64,000 nt of DNA from positions 124,001 to 188,000 of the forward strand of contig NZ_FXTY01000002.1 in assembly GCF_900182745.1 (NCBI RefSeq), written 5' to 3'. The DNA comes from Shimia sagamensis. Lineage in GTDB: Bacteria; Pseudomonadota; Alphaproteobacteria; Rhodobacterales; Rhodobacteraceae. This document shows, one piece after another, positions 17,643-27,165 of this stretch (position 1 is its first letter; each line of letters begins with the position of its first letter). The notes beneath the pieces were generated by a model. That model did not search any database. It was not told the origin of the DNA and was given only the letters and a program-made list of their open reading frames with translations. The position numbers and the translations under genes were made by a program.

Positions 17643-20111
17643 ATGACCACATTCTTTCAATGGCTATTGCGCATCGCGAGCGGCCTGGTGATTCTGTGTG
17701 TTCTGGGCGTGATGCTGGTTTATTTCCTCGCCTCCCGCAGCCTGCCAACCTACGATAAATCCTTGACCGTTTCCGGCATTACAGAGCCTGTCGAGATTGT
17801 GCGCAACAACGCAAACGTGCCCCACATTTTTGGCCAATCTGACGACGATGTCTTCTTTGGTCTTGGCTATGCCCATGCCCAGGATCGCCTTTGGCAAATG
17901 CTGACCATGCGCCGCACCGTCCAAGGTCGCCTGTCTGAGGTGTTTGGCCCACGCACGCTCGACATTGATAAACTCATGCGGCGCTTTGATCTTGCCCGCG
18001 CAGCCCGCCAATCGGTGTCCGTTCAAGACGACCAGACCCTCGCCGCGTTGGAAGCTTACGCGCGCGGCGTAAATGCCCGCATCAATGAGGTGAACACCGA
18101 AGCCCTGGGCCGTGGCGCACCGGAGCTATTTCTTTTCAAACAAAGTTTTTCGCCTTGGCAACCTGCGGATTCAATCGCCTTGCAAAAACTCATGGCCTTG
18201 CAACTCACTGGTCAAATTCAATTTGAAGTGCTGCGCGCGCGCACCTCGCTGGCCTTGACTGATCAAAGACGCCTCGTCGACATTCTGCCCGACGCCCCCG
18301 GGTCCGGTGTTGCTGCGTTGCCCGAATACGCCAGTCTTGTCCCCAACACGCCGATATTTGCCAAAAGCGCCCCACTGCCTCAGCACCCGCTGTCCCCATT
18401 TTCCCTGCCAAGCCTGTCCGGCGCTTCCAACGCCTGGGCAGCAGCGCCAATCCGCAGCGCCACCGGTGGCACTTTACTGGCCAACGACCCCCATTTGGGC
18501 CTATCCGCGCCAGCTATTTGGTATCTCGCACGGCTTGAACTCAACTCAGGTGGCGTGATTGGCGCGACCATTCCGGGCATTCCTGTGGTGTTGGCAGGGC
18601 GCAGCAATGACCTCGGCTGGGGAGTGACAGCCGCTTATGTCGACGATCAAGACATTTTCATCGAGGAGCTGGATCCAACCAACTCTGAAAACTATCGCAC
18701 GCCAACCGGCTTCAAAGCATTTGACACACGTAAATCAATTATCACAATCAAAGACGCTGAACCGGTCACTCTTACCTTGCGGTGGACCGAAAACGGCCCT
18801 GTCCTGCCTGGTTCTGATTTCAATCTCAGCAGCATTACTCCGCCGGGCCACGTCGCCGCGCTCTCCTGGACAGCTCTCAGCCCACGCGACACCTCCACCA
18901 GCGCTCTTATGGCGCTGATGTTTGCCAAAACCGTGGAAGATGGCCTACAAGCCACAAAGGGACACGTCGCGCCCGGTCTTACACTCACACTTGCTGATCG
19001 CGAAAACATCGGCATGAAGCTGATCGGTGCACTGCCCAAACGCGATGCCAAACACCAAAGCCAAGGCCGCTTGCCTGCGCTTGGCTGGCGGGCTGAAAAC
19101 CGCTGGCAAGGTGTTTTTGATTCCGCCGCCAATCCGTCTTTCATCGCGCCCATTGGCGGGATTGTCGGCAACACCAACAATAAACTGGTTGAGCGTCCCT
19201 TCCCTGCACATGTCTCCCACGTCTGGGGTGACAGCCAGCGAATCCAACGCTGGACACGTCTGATGCAAAACCGTCGGGTGCACACGCGTGACAGTTTCAT
19301 AGAGGCCCAGCTGGACACGGTCAGCTTCTCCGCGCGCGCTCTGCTGCCACTGATTGGCGCTGACCTTTGGTTCACCGGGGAAGCCGCTCCCAAAGGCTCT
19401 CGCGAACGCCAGCGCCAACGCGCGCTGACCCTGTTGTCGGAGTGGAACGGCGAAATGAATGAGCACATTCCGGAGCCGCTGATCTATTCAGCTTGGGTCC
19501 GCGCGCTTCAAGAGCGTTTGATACAAGACGATCTCGGGCCCCTCGCCGATGAGTTCACCCATGTCGAGCCGCTGTTTATCGAACGTGTCTTCCGCAACGT
19601 TGGCGGCGCAGGTGCGTGGTGTGACGTGCGCCAAAGCGCTCCAAAGGAAACCTGCTCCGACATGGCCCGCCTTGCCTTGGACGACGCATTGATTGCCATT
19701 GAAGAGCGTTATGGCCAACAACTTGAGGCCCTGCGCTGGGGCGACGTGCACCAAGCCACCCACGATCACCAGGTCTTGGGCAAAGTGCCTGTTCTGCGTT
19801 TCTTTGTGAACATCCGTCAATCCACGTCCGGAGGTGACAACACCCTGCAACGCGGCAAAACGGCGGGCACCGGGGCCAACCCGTTCCTGAACGTACACGC
19901 GGCCGGGTATCGCGGTGTGTACGATTTTGCGGACCCGGACAGCTCCGTCTTCATCATTTCTACCGGACAGTCTGGCCACTTCTTGTCGCGGTTTTACGAC
20001 GACATGGCGCAGCTCTGGCGCCGTGGCGAGTATATCCCGATGTCATTGGATGAAGAGCTGGCACGCGCTGCCGCGGTTGGTGTCACCACGTTGCAGCCGC
20101 GTGCCCAATGA
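17643..20111 (+). CDS. Penicillin acylase-family N-terminal nucleophile hydrolase
   Basis: An 822-residue precursor. The N-terminus has a hydrophobic segment (FQWLLRIASGLVILCVLGVM...), so the enzyme is exported or anchored facing the periplasm. The predicted self-cleavage site precedes Ser262 in GASNAW, the nucleophile expected of the beta subunit; residues before it form the alpha subunit and spacer. Other family marks are HIFGQSDDDVFFGLGYAHAQDRLWQM and PHLGLSAPAIWYLARLEL. The family includes beta-lactam acylases and homoserine-lactone acylases; either could apply here. The start at 17643 follows an AAGG box; an earlier ATG at 17595 lacks support. Its end is four bases from the convergent hflX stop. 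Confidence 0.9.
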   Translation: MTTFFQWLLRIASGLVILCVLGVMLVYFLASRSLPTYDKSLTVSGITEPVEIVRNNANVPHIFGQSDDDVFFGLGYAHAQDRLWQMLTMRRTVQGRLSEVFGPRTLDIDKLMRRFDLARAARQSVSVQDDQTLAALEAYARGVNARINEVNTEALGRGAPELFLFKQSFSPWQPADSIALQKLMALQLTGQIQFEVLRARTSLALTDQRRLVDILPDAPGSGVAALPEYASLVPNTPIFAKSAPLPQHPLSPFSLPSLSGASNAWAAAPIRSATGGTLLANDPHLGLSAPAIWYLARLELNSGGVIGATIPGIPVVLAGRSNDLGWGVTAAYVDDQDIFIEELDPTNSENYRTPTGFKAFDTRKSIITIKDAEPVTLTLRWTENGPVLPGSDFNLSSITPPGHVAALSWTALSPRDTSTSALMALMFAKTVEDGLQATKGHVAPGLTLTLADRENIGMKLIGALPKRDAKHQSQGRLPALGWRAENRWQGVFDSAANPSFIAPIGGIVGNTNNKLVERPFPAHVSHVWGDSQRIQRWTRLMQNRRVHTRDSFIEAQLDTVSFSARALLPLIGADLWFTGEAAPKGSRERQRQRALTLLSEWNGEMNEHIPEPLIYSAWVRALQERLIQDDLGPLADEFTHVEPLFIERVFRNVGGAGAWCDVRQSAPKETCSDMARLALDDALIAIEERYGQQLEALRWGDVHQATHDHQVLGKVPVLRFFVNIRQSTSGGDNTLQRGKTAGTGANPFLNVHAAGYRGVYDFADPDSSVFIISTGQSGHFLSRFYDDMAQLWRRGEYIPMSLDEELARAAAVGVTTLQPRAQ

Positions 20112-20115
20112 TCGT

Positions 20116-21393
20116 TTAAAGGCCTTCGAACTGTGCCCGCTGTTTTGGTGTCCATAGGACGGTGAGTTCAAACCCGTCTTCGGTTTGTTCCTCAGCTTCC
20201 ACAACACCTTCTTTGAACAGCCAAGCCCGGCCTTTGCCATCGGCAAACGACAGCTTCAAAACCTCACGGGATTTGTCGCCTGTAAGCGCCTGTGCAATGG
20301 CCGCAAACATCTCGTCCAACCCCTGCCCGCTCACGGCCGAGACAGCAAATATTGCGTCGTCCCGCTCTGCTTTTGCCACCACTGCATCTCGATCATCAGG
20401 GCTGAGAAGATCGATCTTGTTCCAGATCTCTATCTGCGGCGTGTCTTCACTCAAACCCAGCGTCTCAAGAATAGTGGTCACGTCTTCCGACTGATGCTGG
20501 CTCTCCGGATGCGCAATGTCGCGCACATGCAGGACCAAGTCCGCAGCCAAAACCTCTTCCAGCGTTGCGCGGAACGCAGCCACCAACTGGGTCGGCAAAT
20601 CACTGATGAAACCCACTGTGTCTGACAGGATCACTTCCGGCCCATTGTCAGGCAACTCCACAGCACGCATGGTTGGGTCCAATGTGGCAAACAACATGTC
20701 TTTTGCCATCACATCTGCGCCGGTAACCCGGTTGAAAAGTGTGGATTTTCCGGCGTTGGTATAGCCCACAAGCGCAACAATCGGAAACGGCACTTTGGCG
20801 CGCGCCTTGCGATGCAATTCGCGGGTTTTCACCACTTTGGACAGCTGTCGCCGCAGTCTGACCAAATGGTCGTCAATCGCCCGTCTGTCAGCTTCAATCT
20901 GGGTTTCGCCAGGACCACCGACAAACCCAAGCCCGCCGCGCTGGCGTTCCAAATGGGTCCAGGCCCGCACCAACCGCGTGCGCTGATAGGACAGCGCCGC
21001 CATCTCCACCTGCAACACACCTTCTCGGGTGCGTGCTCGGTCCGAGAAAATCTCAAGGATTAACCCGGTTCGATCCAGAAGTTTGACCTTCCACTCTTTC
21101 TCAAGGTTGCGTTGCTGCACAGGTGTCACCGGTCCATCAATCAGGACCAGCTCCACTTCATTTGCTTCGAAAATCGCCTTCAGTTCTGCGATCTTGCCGG
21201 TCCCGAAAAGCGTACCGGGCTGCGCCCGCGACAAGCGCACCACAGTTGATCCAACCGTTTCCAACTCAGGCAAAGCATCGGCAAGAGCAATGGCCTCTTC
21301 CAATGCGAAAGAGGCCTCACGCCGAACATCGACGCCGTAAATATCGGGATGCAGGACCCAAGCGCGGGTCACCTGCGTGTCATGCTCCATCAA
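20116..21393 (-). CDS. hflX: GTPase HflX
   Basis: A 425-residue HflX. The N-terminal HflX domain contains [12 protein letters not shown], and a coiled region with the conserved [19 protein letters not shown] follows. The GTPase domain has G1 [19 protein letters not shown]3 [10 protein letters not shown] and G4 NKIDLL. HflX splits stalled 70S ribosomes, notably under heat stress. It overlaps hfq by four bases (ATGA), so hfq and hflX are co-translated, as in many proteobacteria. Confidence 0.97.
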   Translation of the reverse strand: MMEHDTQVTRAWVLHPDIYGVDVRREASFALEEAIALADALPELETVGSTVVRLSRAQPGTLFGTGKIAELKAIFEANEVELVLIDGPVTPVQQRNLEKEWKVKLLDRTGLILEIFSDRARTREGVLQVEMAALSYQRTRLVRAWTHLERQRGGLGFVGGPGETQIEADRRAIDDHLVRLRRQLSKVVKTRELHRKARAKVPFPIVALVGYTNAGKSTLFNRVTGADVMAKDMLFATLDPTMRAVELPDNGPEVILSDTVGFISDLPTQLVAAFRATLEEVLAADLVLHVRDIAHPESQHQSEDVTTILETLGLSEDTPQIEIWNKIDLLSPDDRDAVVAKAERDDAIFAVSAVSGQGLDEMFAAIAQALTGDKSREVLKLSFADGKGRAWLFKEGVVEAEEQTEDGFELTVLWTPKQRAQFEGL

Positions 21394-21629
21394 GAGGCGT
21401 CTTCACCCTCATAAAGAGAAATCGGCTGTGCCGGCATGATTGTGGAGATCGCGTGTTTGTAGACCAACTGGCTCTGACCATCACGGCGTAACAGCACACA
21501 AAAATTGTCAAACCAGGTGATAACACCCTGCAATTTTACACCGTTGATCAGAAAAATAGTTACCGGAACTTTGGTTTTCCGGACGTGATTTAAAAATGCA
21601 TCTTGGAGATTCTGTCGATCCGAAGCCAT
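21390..21629 (-). CDS. hfq: RNA chaperone Hfq
   Basis: A 79-residue Hfq of the short alphaproteobacterial type. The Sm1 motif ([18 protein letters not shown], then FDNFCVLL) and the Sm2 motif ([10 protein letters not shown]) are intact, and the N-terminus has the usual [11 protein letters not shown]. It forms hexamers that help small RNAs pair with messengers. The C-terminal tail is brief and acidic. It sits upstream of hflX and downstream of trkH on the same strand, an arrangement derived from the common ntrX-trkA-hfq-hflX order. Confidence 0.98.
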   Translation of the reverse strand: MASDRQNLQDAFLNHVRKTKVPVTIFLINGVKLQGVITWFDNFCVLLRRDGQSQLVYKHAISTIMPAQPISLYEGEDAS

Positions 21630-21751
21630 GTCGCGCTTGCCTTTGTTCTTGTTTACGCATCGGGTAGTCGTGCGGTGAGAGTATGGAACGTGGATTCGTG
21701 ACTTACCAGCCTAAATTGTTAAGTTTTGGGTCGGGCCCAAGGTAAACCGCA

Positions 21752-23272
21752 TCATTTCTGCCACAAATCCGGCGATATCAATGCGATGATCGCCAATGCC
21801 TCTAACCGTCCGAAGGTCATTGCTGCACATAAAATGAGCTTTTCTGCGACCCCAAGCGAGGAAATTGCAATCGGGAATTCCCCGGCAATTTGGGTCAATG
21901 GTCCGGCTGTGGTCAAAGCAGAAATCGCCAAAATAGCGGCTTCCTGAAAGTCATTCCCCAACAGGGCCAGCGCAATGGTCACTGCCGCAATGGACAAGGC
22001 AAACAGCATGAAAAACACCCAGGCTATCACCGCACCTTTGCGTCGAATTTGCCGCGCCCCTGTGCGCCGTCGTCCCAGAACCACGTTCGGGTGCACCAGC
22101 CGCTCCATTTCCCCCAAACCTTGCACGTAAAGCGCATAGACCCGCAGCAATTTCACACCACCAGCCGTGGTGGCTACACCACCACCAACCATGGCCAGCG
22201 CCATCAGGATCAGCCCAGGGGCAGACAACCCACTCCATTCCCGCGCCACATCCCACTCACCACTCTGAAACCCAGTGGTGGTCAAGAAACTCATCACAGT
22301 AAACAAACCGCCCCACGCCGCCTTCAACGCAGCCATAGGGTCTTGTGTTGCCTCGCCTTCAAACGCCCCAACCCAATGGCGCATAAACAGCGCCGTCGGC
22401 ACCACCATCACGATCAAAAATCCAAGGCGCAGCTCCGGATCTTCCCAAAGGTTGTTGCGCCGCACCGATCCTGTGTCAGCGCTGAACGTGCCCCGAGACA
22501 AAGCAAACAGCAGGAACAGAAAGATCACCATTTCGCCCGGCACACCGCTGACGCTGGAGCCGACTCCACCAACCGCTGAAATCCCACTTGTCGACATAGT
22601 TGCCATCGCGTGCATGGTTGCCACAAACGGGCTGTCACCCAGCACAATCAACATCACCGCCAAGGCAAATGTCAGTCCCCCGTAGATGGGCACCAAGGCT
22701 TGGGCCGCTTTGCTCCAGCGCTTCATCGGATGAGCACGCTGCATATGTCCAAAGCTTGCGCTCGCCTGCCCCGGCTCCCCAACAGCGGTCACTTCAAATC
22801 CACCAAGGCTAAGCGGCGCAAATACCGCCGCCGCGGCCAACCACATCAATAATCCTCCAAGCCAGCCAACCATGCCGCGCCACAAGTGCAGGGGATCCAC
22901 CAACATGCTGGCAGGTTCATAAATTGTCATACCCGTGGTGGTCAGGCTACTGACCATCTCGAAGTACACATCCAAAAACGGCACCACATCCAGGGATTCA
23001 TACATCGGCCAAGCCAGCACTGCCGGCAGCAACGTGATGGCAAAAAACAGTGCTTTGAGATTGTCTGACGTGCGTGCGCGCCGTTTGGTGCCCTGGATCG
23101 CAATCGCAATCAATACACAGGCAAACAGCACCAAAATGCCGCCGTAAAAGAACATTCGAGCGACAAAATGCTGATCCTGATGAGCGGCCAAAGCCGCTGG
23201 CACAAACATCAAAAAGCCAGAAAACAGTGTCATCTGCACCAAGAGGGGGATTTGTGACAGGCCCAGTTTCAT
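21752..23272 (-). CDS. trkH: Potassium uptake protein TrkH
   Basis: A 506-residue membrane protein of the TrkH/KtrB group, with four repeats each holding a pore loop. Selectivity-filter-like glycines appear in LTTTGMTIYEP, TMSTSGISAVGG, LTTTGFQSGEWD and ALTTAGPLTQIA. It forms the K+-conducting subunit; TrkA gates it. The gene starts three bases after the trkA stop. The strand and spacing make trkA-trkH an operon that likely continues to hfq. Confidence 0.95.
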   Translation of the reverse strand: MKLGLSQIPLLVQMTLFSGFLMFVPAALAAHQDQHFVARMFFYGGILVLFACVLIAIAIQGTKRRARTSDNLKALFFAITLLPAVLAWPMYESLDVVPFLDVYFEMVSSLTTTGMTIYEPASMLVDPLHLWRGMVGWLGGLLMWLAAAAVFAPLSLGGFEVTAVGEPGQASASFGHMQRAHPMKRWSKAAQALVPIYGGLTFALAVMLIVLGDSPFVATMHAMATMSTSGISAVGGVGSSVSGVPGEMVIFLFLLFALSRGTFSADTGSVRRNNLWEDPELRLGFLIVMVVPTALFMRHWVGAFEGEATQDPMAALKAAWGGLFTVMSFLTTTGFQSGEWDVAREWSGLSAPGLILMALAMVGGGVATTAGGVKLLRVYALYVQGLGEMERLVHPNVVLGRRRTGARQIRRKGAVIAWVFFMLFALSIAAVTIALALLGNDFQEAAILAISALTTAGPLTQIAGEFPIAISSLGVAEKLILCAAMTFGRLEALAIIALISPDLWQK

Positions 23273-23275
23273 GGC

Positions 23276-24652
23276 TTAGAAAAAATCGATGGAGACCTGC
23301 AACAGCCGCTCCACTTCCGGCACATCTGCGGTCAGAGAAAACAGCACAATCACGTCCCCTTCATCAATGCGTGTACCACCTTTGGGTTTCACCACCTCTG
23401 TGCCTTTCAAGATAGCACCGATCAACACGCCTTCAGGAAAGTCGATATCACGCACCATTTGTCCTGCAATGGGTGAGGTCGACAGCACCTCCGCCTCAAT
23501 GATCTCTGCTTCGGTGTCCCCCACTGAATAGACATCTTTCACGCGCCCATGGCGAATATGGCGCAGGATCGAACTCACCGTGGTGGCCCGCGGGTTGATA
23601 AACGCATCAATCCCTAGGGGCGTCATCAGCGGAGCCAAAGTTGGATCGTTGATCAAAGAAATGGCCAAAGGACAGCCCGCGGATTTCGACCGCACCGAGG
23701 CAAGCATATTGGTTTTATCATCGTCGGTCACCGCCAGCACTGCGTCCGCCCGGTCCACGCCGGCTTCTGCCAGAAGCGCCACATCCATACCGTCACCGTT
23801 CAAAACGATGGTACGTTCCAGCGCTTCAGCCGCGCGCTCGGCCACTTTCCGGTCTCGCTCAATGATCTTAGTGCGCACTCGCGAGGCACTGGCCTCAAGC
23901 CGCTGCGCCACCATCAGGCCCACATTGCCGCCGCCCACGATCACCGCGCGTTCTTGTTTTTTCTGTTGCTTGCCAAATACTTCCATGGTGCGAACCACAT
24001 CTTCAGCCAAAGTAAAGACGTAGATATCATCCCCAACAAACAGCTGATCCCCCGGCTCTGGTGCAATCAACGTGCCACCACGCCGCACACCAACAACAAC
24101 CGCACTTAATGTGGAGAACAAGTCTGTGAGCTGACGCAAAGGTGTGTTCACCACCGGGCAATTATCGTCCAACGTCAGACCGAGCATCTGCACCTTTCCG
24201 GCCAGAAATGTCTCCGCATCAAATGCCCGCGGGGTTGCCAACCGCTTCAAAGCTGCATCCGCAACCTCACGCTCAGGTGAAATCACCACATCAATCGGCA
24301 TGTGCTCGCGACGGTACAGGTCTGAATAGAGCACATCCAAATATGACTGACTGCGCAGGCGAGCGATCTTACGCGGCACCGAAAACACCGAGTGCGCCAC
24401 CTGACAGGTCACCATATTGACCTCATCCGAATAGGTCGCAGCAATCACCATATCTGCATCCCGCGCGCCCGCGCGGTCCAACACATCCGGATAGCTCGCA
24501 AACCCCGCAATGCCTTGAACATCCAGAGTATCCGTGGCGCGGCGCACCAGGTCCGGGTTGTTATCGACAACGGTAACATCGTTGTTTTCACCGGACAAAT
24601 GGCGGGCAATCTGCCACCCAACCTGACCAGCCCCGCAGATAATGACCTTCAT
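23276..24652 (-). CDS. trkA: Trk system NAD-binding regulator TrkA
   Basis: A 458-residue peripheral protein with two RCK_N Rossmann domains (MKVIICGAGQVGWQIARHL at the start and VIVGGGNVGLMVAQRL near residue 235), each followed by an RCK_C domain. TrkA binds NAD(H)/ATP at the cytoplasmic face and controls TrkH. The start at 24652 is preferred because an AGAGGGA box precedes it and the Rossmann fold begins at once; the longer frame to 24709 adds an unlikely 19-residue leader. It is divergent from the first lipoprotein gene. Confidence 0.96.
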   Translation of the reverse strand: MKVIICGAGQVGWQIARHLSGENNDVTVVDNNPDLVRRATDTLDVQGIAGFASYPDVLDRAGARDADMVIAATYSDEVNMVTCQVAHSVFSVPRKIARLRSQSYLDVLYSDLYRREHMPIDVVISPEREVADAALKRLATPRAFDAETFLAGKVQMLGLTLDDNCPVVNTPLRQLTDLFSTLSAVVVGVRRGGTLIAPEPGDQLFVGDDIYVFTLAEDVVRTMEVFGKQQKKQERAVIVGGGNVGLMVAQRLEASASRVRTKIIERDRKVAERAAEALERTIVLNGDGMDVALLAEAGVDRADAVLAVTDDDKTNMLASVRSKSAGCPLAISLINDPTLAPLMTPLGIDAFINPRATTVSSILRHIRHGRVKDVYSVGDTEAEIIEAEVLSTSPIAGQMVRDIDFPEGVLIGAILKGTEVVKPKGGTRIDEGDVIVLFSLTADVPEVERLLQVSIDFF

Positions 24653-24703
24653 GTGCTTCCCTCTTGGGTTTCGGCTCTCAGCCATGCCAGAAGGGGGAAG
24701 GCA

Positions 24704-24724
24704 GGTCAATTGTTACCATTGACC
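24704..24724. promoter_or_regulatory. Dyad in the trkA/lipoprotein divergent region
   Basis: GGTCAAT (24704-24710) and ATTGACC (24718-24724) form a perfect inverted repeat with a seven-base spacer. It lies between the divergent trkA (start 24652) and lipoprotein (start 24787) genes, where a regulator could act on both. No regulator is named by the sequence. Confidence 0.35.
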
Positions 24725-24786
24725 CCAACACCAAGACCGGCTTTGATTGGCTTAAGTTTCAAGCATTTGCGTTAAAGGTGAGTCTC

Positions 24787-25269
24787 ATGCGGACCGTGGC
24801 AATTTTGGCAATTTTTGGTCTTTCCCTATCGGCATGTAGCCCAACCTCCTACTCGGGATTTGCCAAATCCGGCGTCTCCCGTGAAACGGCTTCACGGGAT
24901 GACACCTCCTGCTCAGTGGAAGCTAACCGCCTCTTTCCCTCGGCAACATTTACCACCACGGTTTATGGCGGGTATCACGGAGGATATGGCGGCTACGTTG
25001 GTGGCAGTTGGGGTGGTTACCCTGGTTATTACGGCGGCAATCATATTCAAACGCGAGACGTGAACGCCGGCATGCGCGCCGAACACCGCCGTGACTGCAT
25101 GTCCCTCAAAGGCTACTCAGCAGTCACCCATCCGGTGTGTACCGAGCAACAGTTGGCCGGCAGACAATACACGCCTGTCAAAGGTGCGCCCAAGCCTGCC
25201 CCCAATCTCTGTGCTATCCGAGCGCAAAGCGGCGGTGTCGCGCTTGTGGACCTTAGCAAACCTGTGTGA
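24787..25269 (+). CDS. Cys-rich lipoprotein A with Gly/Tyr-rich segment
   Basis: A 160-residue predicted lipoprotein: a short signal ends in the lipobox LSAC with Cys17 as the lipid anchor. Residues about 58-85 are Gly/Tyr-rich (repeats of GGY and GGYG). The C-terminal half aligns with the next gene product: DCMSLKGYSAVTHPVC here against NCMKERGYARVTIPYC there, and NLCAIRAQSGG against NICGLRTDNG. Four cysteines beyond the lipobox are shared, suggesting disulfides in the periplasm or on the outer membrane. The start at 24787 follows AAAGGTGAG. Function unknown; I do not recognise the family. Confidence 0.8.
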   Translation: MRTVAILAIFGLSLSACSPTSYSGFAKSGVSRETASRDDTSCSVEANRLFPSATFTTTVYGGYHGGYGGYVGGSWGGYPGYYGGNHIQTRDVNAGMRAEHRRDCMSLKGYSAVTHPVCTEQQLAGRQYTPVKGAPKPAPNLCAIRAQSGGVALVDLSKPV

Positions 25270-25293
25270 TCCAGCACCACCGAGGAACCAAAC

Positions 25294-25725
25294 ATGAAAC
25301 ACGCTTTTGTCACAGGATGTCTGGTACTTGCATTGTCTGCCTGCACCGAGTTCTCAACCATGTATCAACCCGGAAAAACCAAAACCGAGCGCAACGTGGA
25401 TCAGGCGCAATGCAACCGATTTGCATCAGACAACTATCCGCCACGCATCGTGACGGATTGGTGGCCAATTTATAACGCCGAAGGTCGTGTAATTGGTCAG
25501 CGTCCGGAAAGCTACGACATCAACGAGGGCCCACGATACACAGCCGCCCGCAACTGCATGAAGGAACGCGGCTATGCCCGCGTGACCATCCCATACTGCA
25601 AAGACGAGCAAATAGCCGGTCGGTCTTACGCGCCAATCACGGTGGCACCAGAACTCAGCCCCAACATCTGTGGCCTGCGCACCGATAATGGTCGTGTCAT
25701 TATCGACTTGAATAAGCCGCTATAA
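25294..25725 (+). CDS. Cys-rich lipoprotein B, paralogue of A
   Basis: A 143-residue predicted lipoprotein with lipobox LSAC at about residues 14-17. It shares with its neighbour the order Cys (in QAQCNRF), NCMKERGY, IPYCKDEQIAGRSYAPI and NICGLRTDNGRVIIDLNKPL. It lacks the Gly/Tyr-rich insert and instead has a WWPIYNAEGR stretch. The gap to the first gene is 24 bp, so the pair is an operon born by duplication. Its 3' end abuts the ntrX terminator hairpin. Function unknown. Confidence 0.8.
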   Translation: MKHAFVTGCLVLALSACTEFSTMYQPGKTKTERNVDQAQCNRFASDNYPPRIVTDWWPIYNAEGRVIGQRPESYDINEGPRYTAARNCMKERGYARVTIPYCKDEQIAGRSYAPITVAPELSPNICGLRTDNGRVIIDLNKPL

Positions 25726-25734
25726 GAACCTGAA

Positions 25735-25754
25735 AAGCTGGGATTACCCAGCTT
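25735..25754 (-). terminator. Hairpin at the end of ntrX
   Basis: AAGCTGGG (25735-25742) and CCCAGCTT (25747-25754) form a perfect eight-pair stem with a four-base loop. The ntrX stop codon (25744-25746) lies in the loop region. On the minus strand TTTT follows, so it can end the ntr transcript; it also lies just past lipoprotein B on the other strand. Confidence 0.65.
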
Positions 25755-27165
25755 CACGCTCTTCCTCTTCCTCACCAGACACATGCGCGACACGGGCGCC
25801 TGCCTTATTGGATGTCACCACACCAAGCGACTTGAGTTTGCGGTGCAACGCGCTGCGTTCCATGCCAACAAAACTGGCAGTACGGCTGATATTGCCGCCA
25901 AATCGGTTGATTTGCGTGAGCAGATACTCGCGCTCAAACGCTTCCCGCGCCTCACGCAGTGGCAGCGTTGCCAGTGCGCCGGACAACACAACGCGGCCCT
26001 CTTCAGCAGGTGCATCGCTTTCGCCAGGCAGCTCTCGACACTCGATTGGCCCCTGCCCGTCGCCAAGGATCAGCACGCGCTCAATCATGTTCTTCAGCTG
26101 GCGCACATTTCCGGGCCACACCATGGTCTGCATCAACGCAGCTGAATCCACGCTCAACGTGCGCAGCGGCAACCCTTGCGCCTCATGCAACTGCCCCAGG
26201 AAATAGGCCGCCAATTCAGGAATATCCTCTCGCCGCTCCTCCAACGAGGGCACGGCAATTGGCACAACATTCAGCCGATGGTACAGTTCTTCACGGAAGT
26301 CACCCGCATCAATGGCCTGCTTCAAATTGCGATTGGTGGAGGAGATCACCCGCAGATCCACCCGCACCTTTTTGGCCCCGCCAACTCGGGTGAATTGTTG
26401 ATCCACCAACACCCGTAGAATTTTGCTCTGCGCTGCCAGCGGCATGTCCGCCACCTCATCAAAGTAGATCACACCGCCATTGGCCTGTTCCAACAGGCCA
26501 GCCTCCACGCCCCGTTCCGCAGTTTCCCGCCCAAACAGAATCTCTTCCACGCGGTCCGGATCCATTCCGGCACATGAAACGGTCACAAATTGTGCTGCTG
26601 CCCGATTAGAATTGGCATGGATATAGCGTGCGGCCACGTCTTTACCGACACCAGCAGGGCCGGTCAGCATGACACGCCCGTTGGAGCGTGTGACCTTATC
26701 GAGTTGCGAAATCATGCCTCGGAATGCTGCACTGTCCCCAATCAAGTCGGTTGGTGTGCTGTCCTGACGCTTCAACTCGGTGTTCTCACGGCGCAGACGG
26801 CTGGTTTCCATTGCCCGCTTGATCACCACCAAAAGCTGATCGATGTTGAACGGCTTCTCAATGAAGTCATACGCGCCCTGCCTGATAGCTGCGACTGCGA
26901 TCTCGATGTTCCCATGGCCTGAAATGATCACCACTGGGACCTCTGGATAATCGATTTTCACCGCCTTCAGAATGTCGATGCCATCCATGTTGCTGTCTTT
27001 GAGCCAGATATCGAGGATCATCAACGCCGGTTGCGCACTGGCGACCTCAGCCATGGCATCATCTGAATTGCCCGCAAGCCGTGTAGTGTAGCCTTCGTCC
27101 TTCAAAATATCGGAAACCAACTCCCGGATATCACGTTCGTCATCTACGATCAGAATGTCACTCAT
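25744..27165 (-). CDS. ntrX: Response regulator NtrX lacking GAFTGA
   Basis: A 473-residue NtrC-type regulator. The receiver domain has the phosphorylated Asp52 in MILDIWLKDSNMDG. The AAA+ domain has a Walker A variant GPAGVGKD (169-176) and DEVAD for Walker B. Where sigma-54 activators carry GAFTGA, residues 210-231 read LFGRETAERGVEAGLLEQ, so the loop is lost. The C-terminal Fis-type helix-turn-helix is NISRTASFVGMERSALHRKL. It is the partner of NtrY (four-base gene overlap) and is likely to act without remodelling sigma-54 polymerase. Confidence 0.94.
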   Translation of the reverse strand: MSDILIVDDERDIRELVSDILKDEGYTTRLAGNSDDAMAEVASAQPALMILDIWLKDSNMDGIDILKAVKIDYPEVPVVIISGHGNIEIAVAAIRQGAYDFIEKPFNIDQLLVVIKRAMETSRLRRENTELKRQDSTPTDLIGDSAAFRGMISQLDKVTRSNGRVMLTGPAGVGKDVAARYIHANSNRAAAQFVTVSCAGMDPDRVEEILFGRETAERGVEAGLLEQANGGVIYFDEVADMPLAAQSKILRVLVDQQFTRVGGAKKVRVDLRVISSTNRNLKQAIDAGDFREELYHRLNVVPIAVPSLEERREDIPELAAYFLGQLHEAQGLPLRTLSVDSAALMQTMVWPGNVRQLKNMIERVLILGDGQGPIECRELPGESDAPAEEGRVVLSGALATLPLREAREAFEREYLLTQINRFGGNISRTASFVGMERSALHRKLKSLGVVTSNKAGARVAHVSGEEEEEREAG

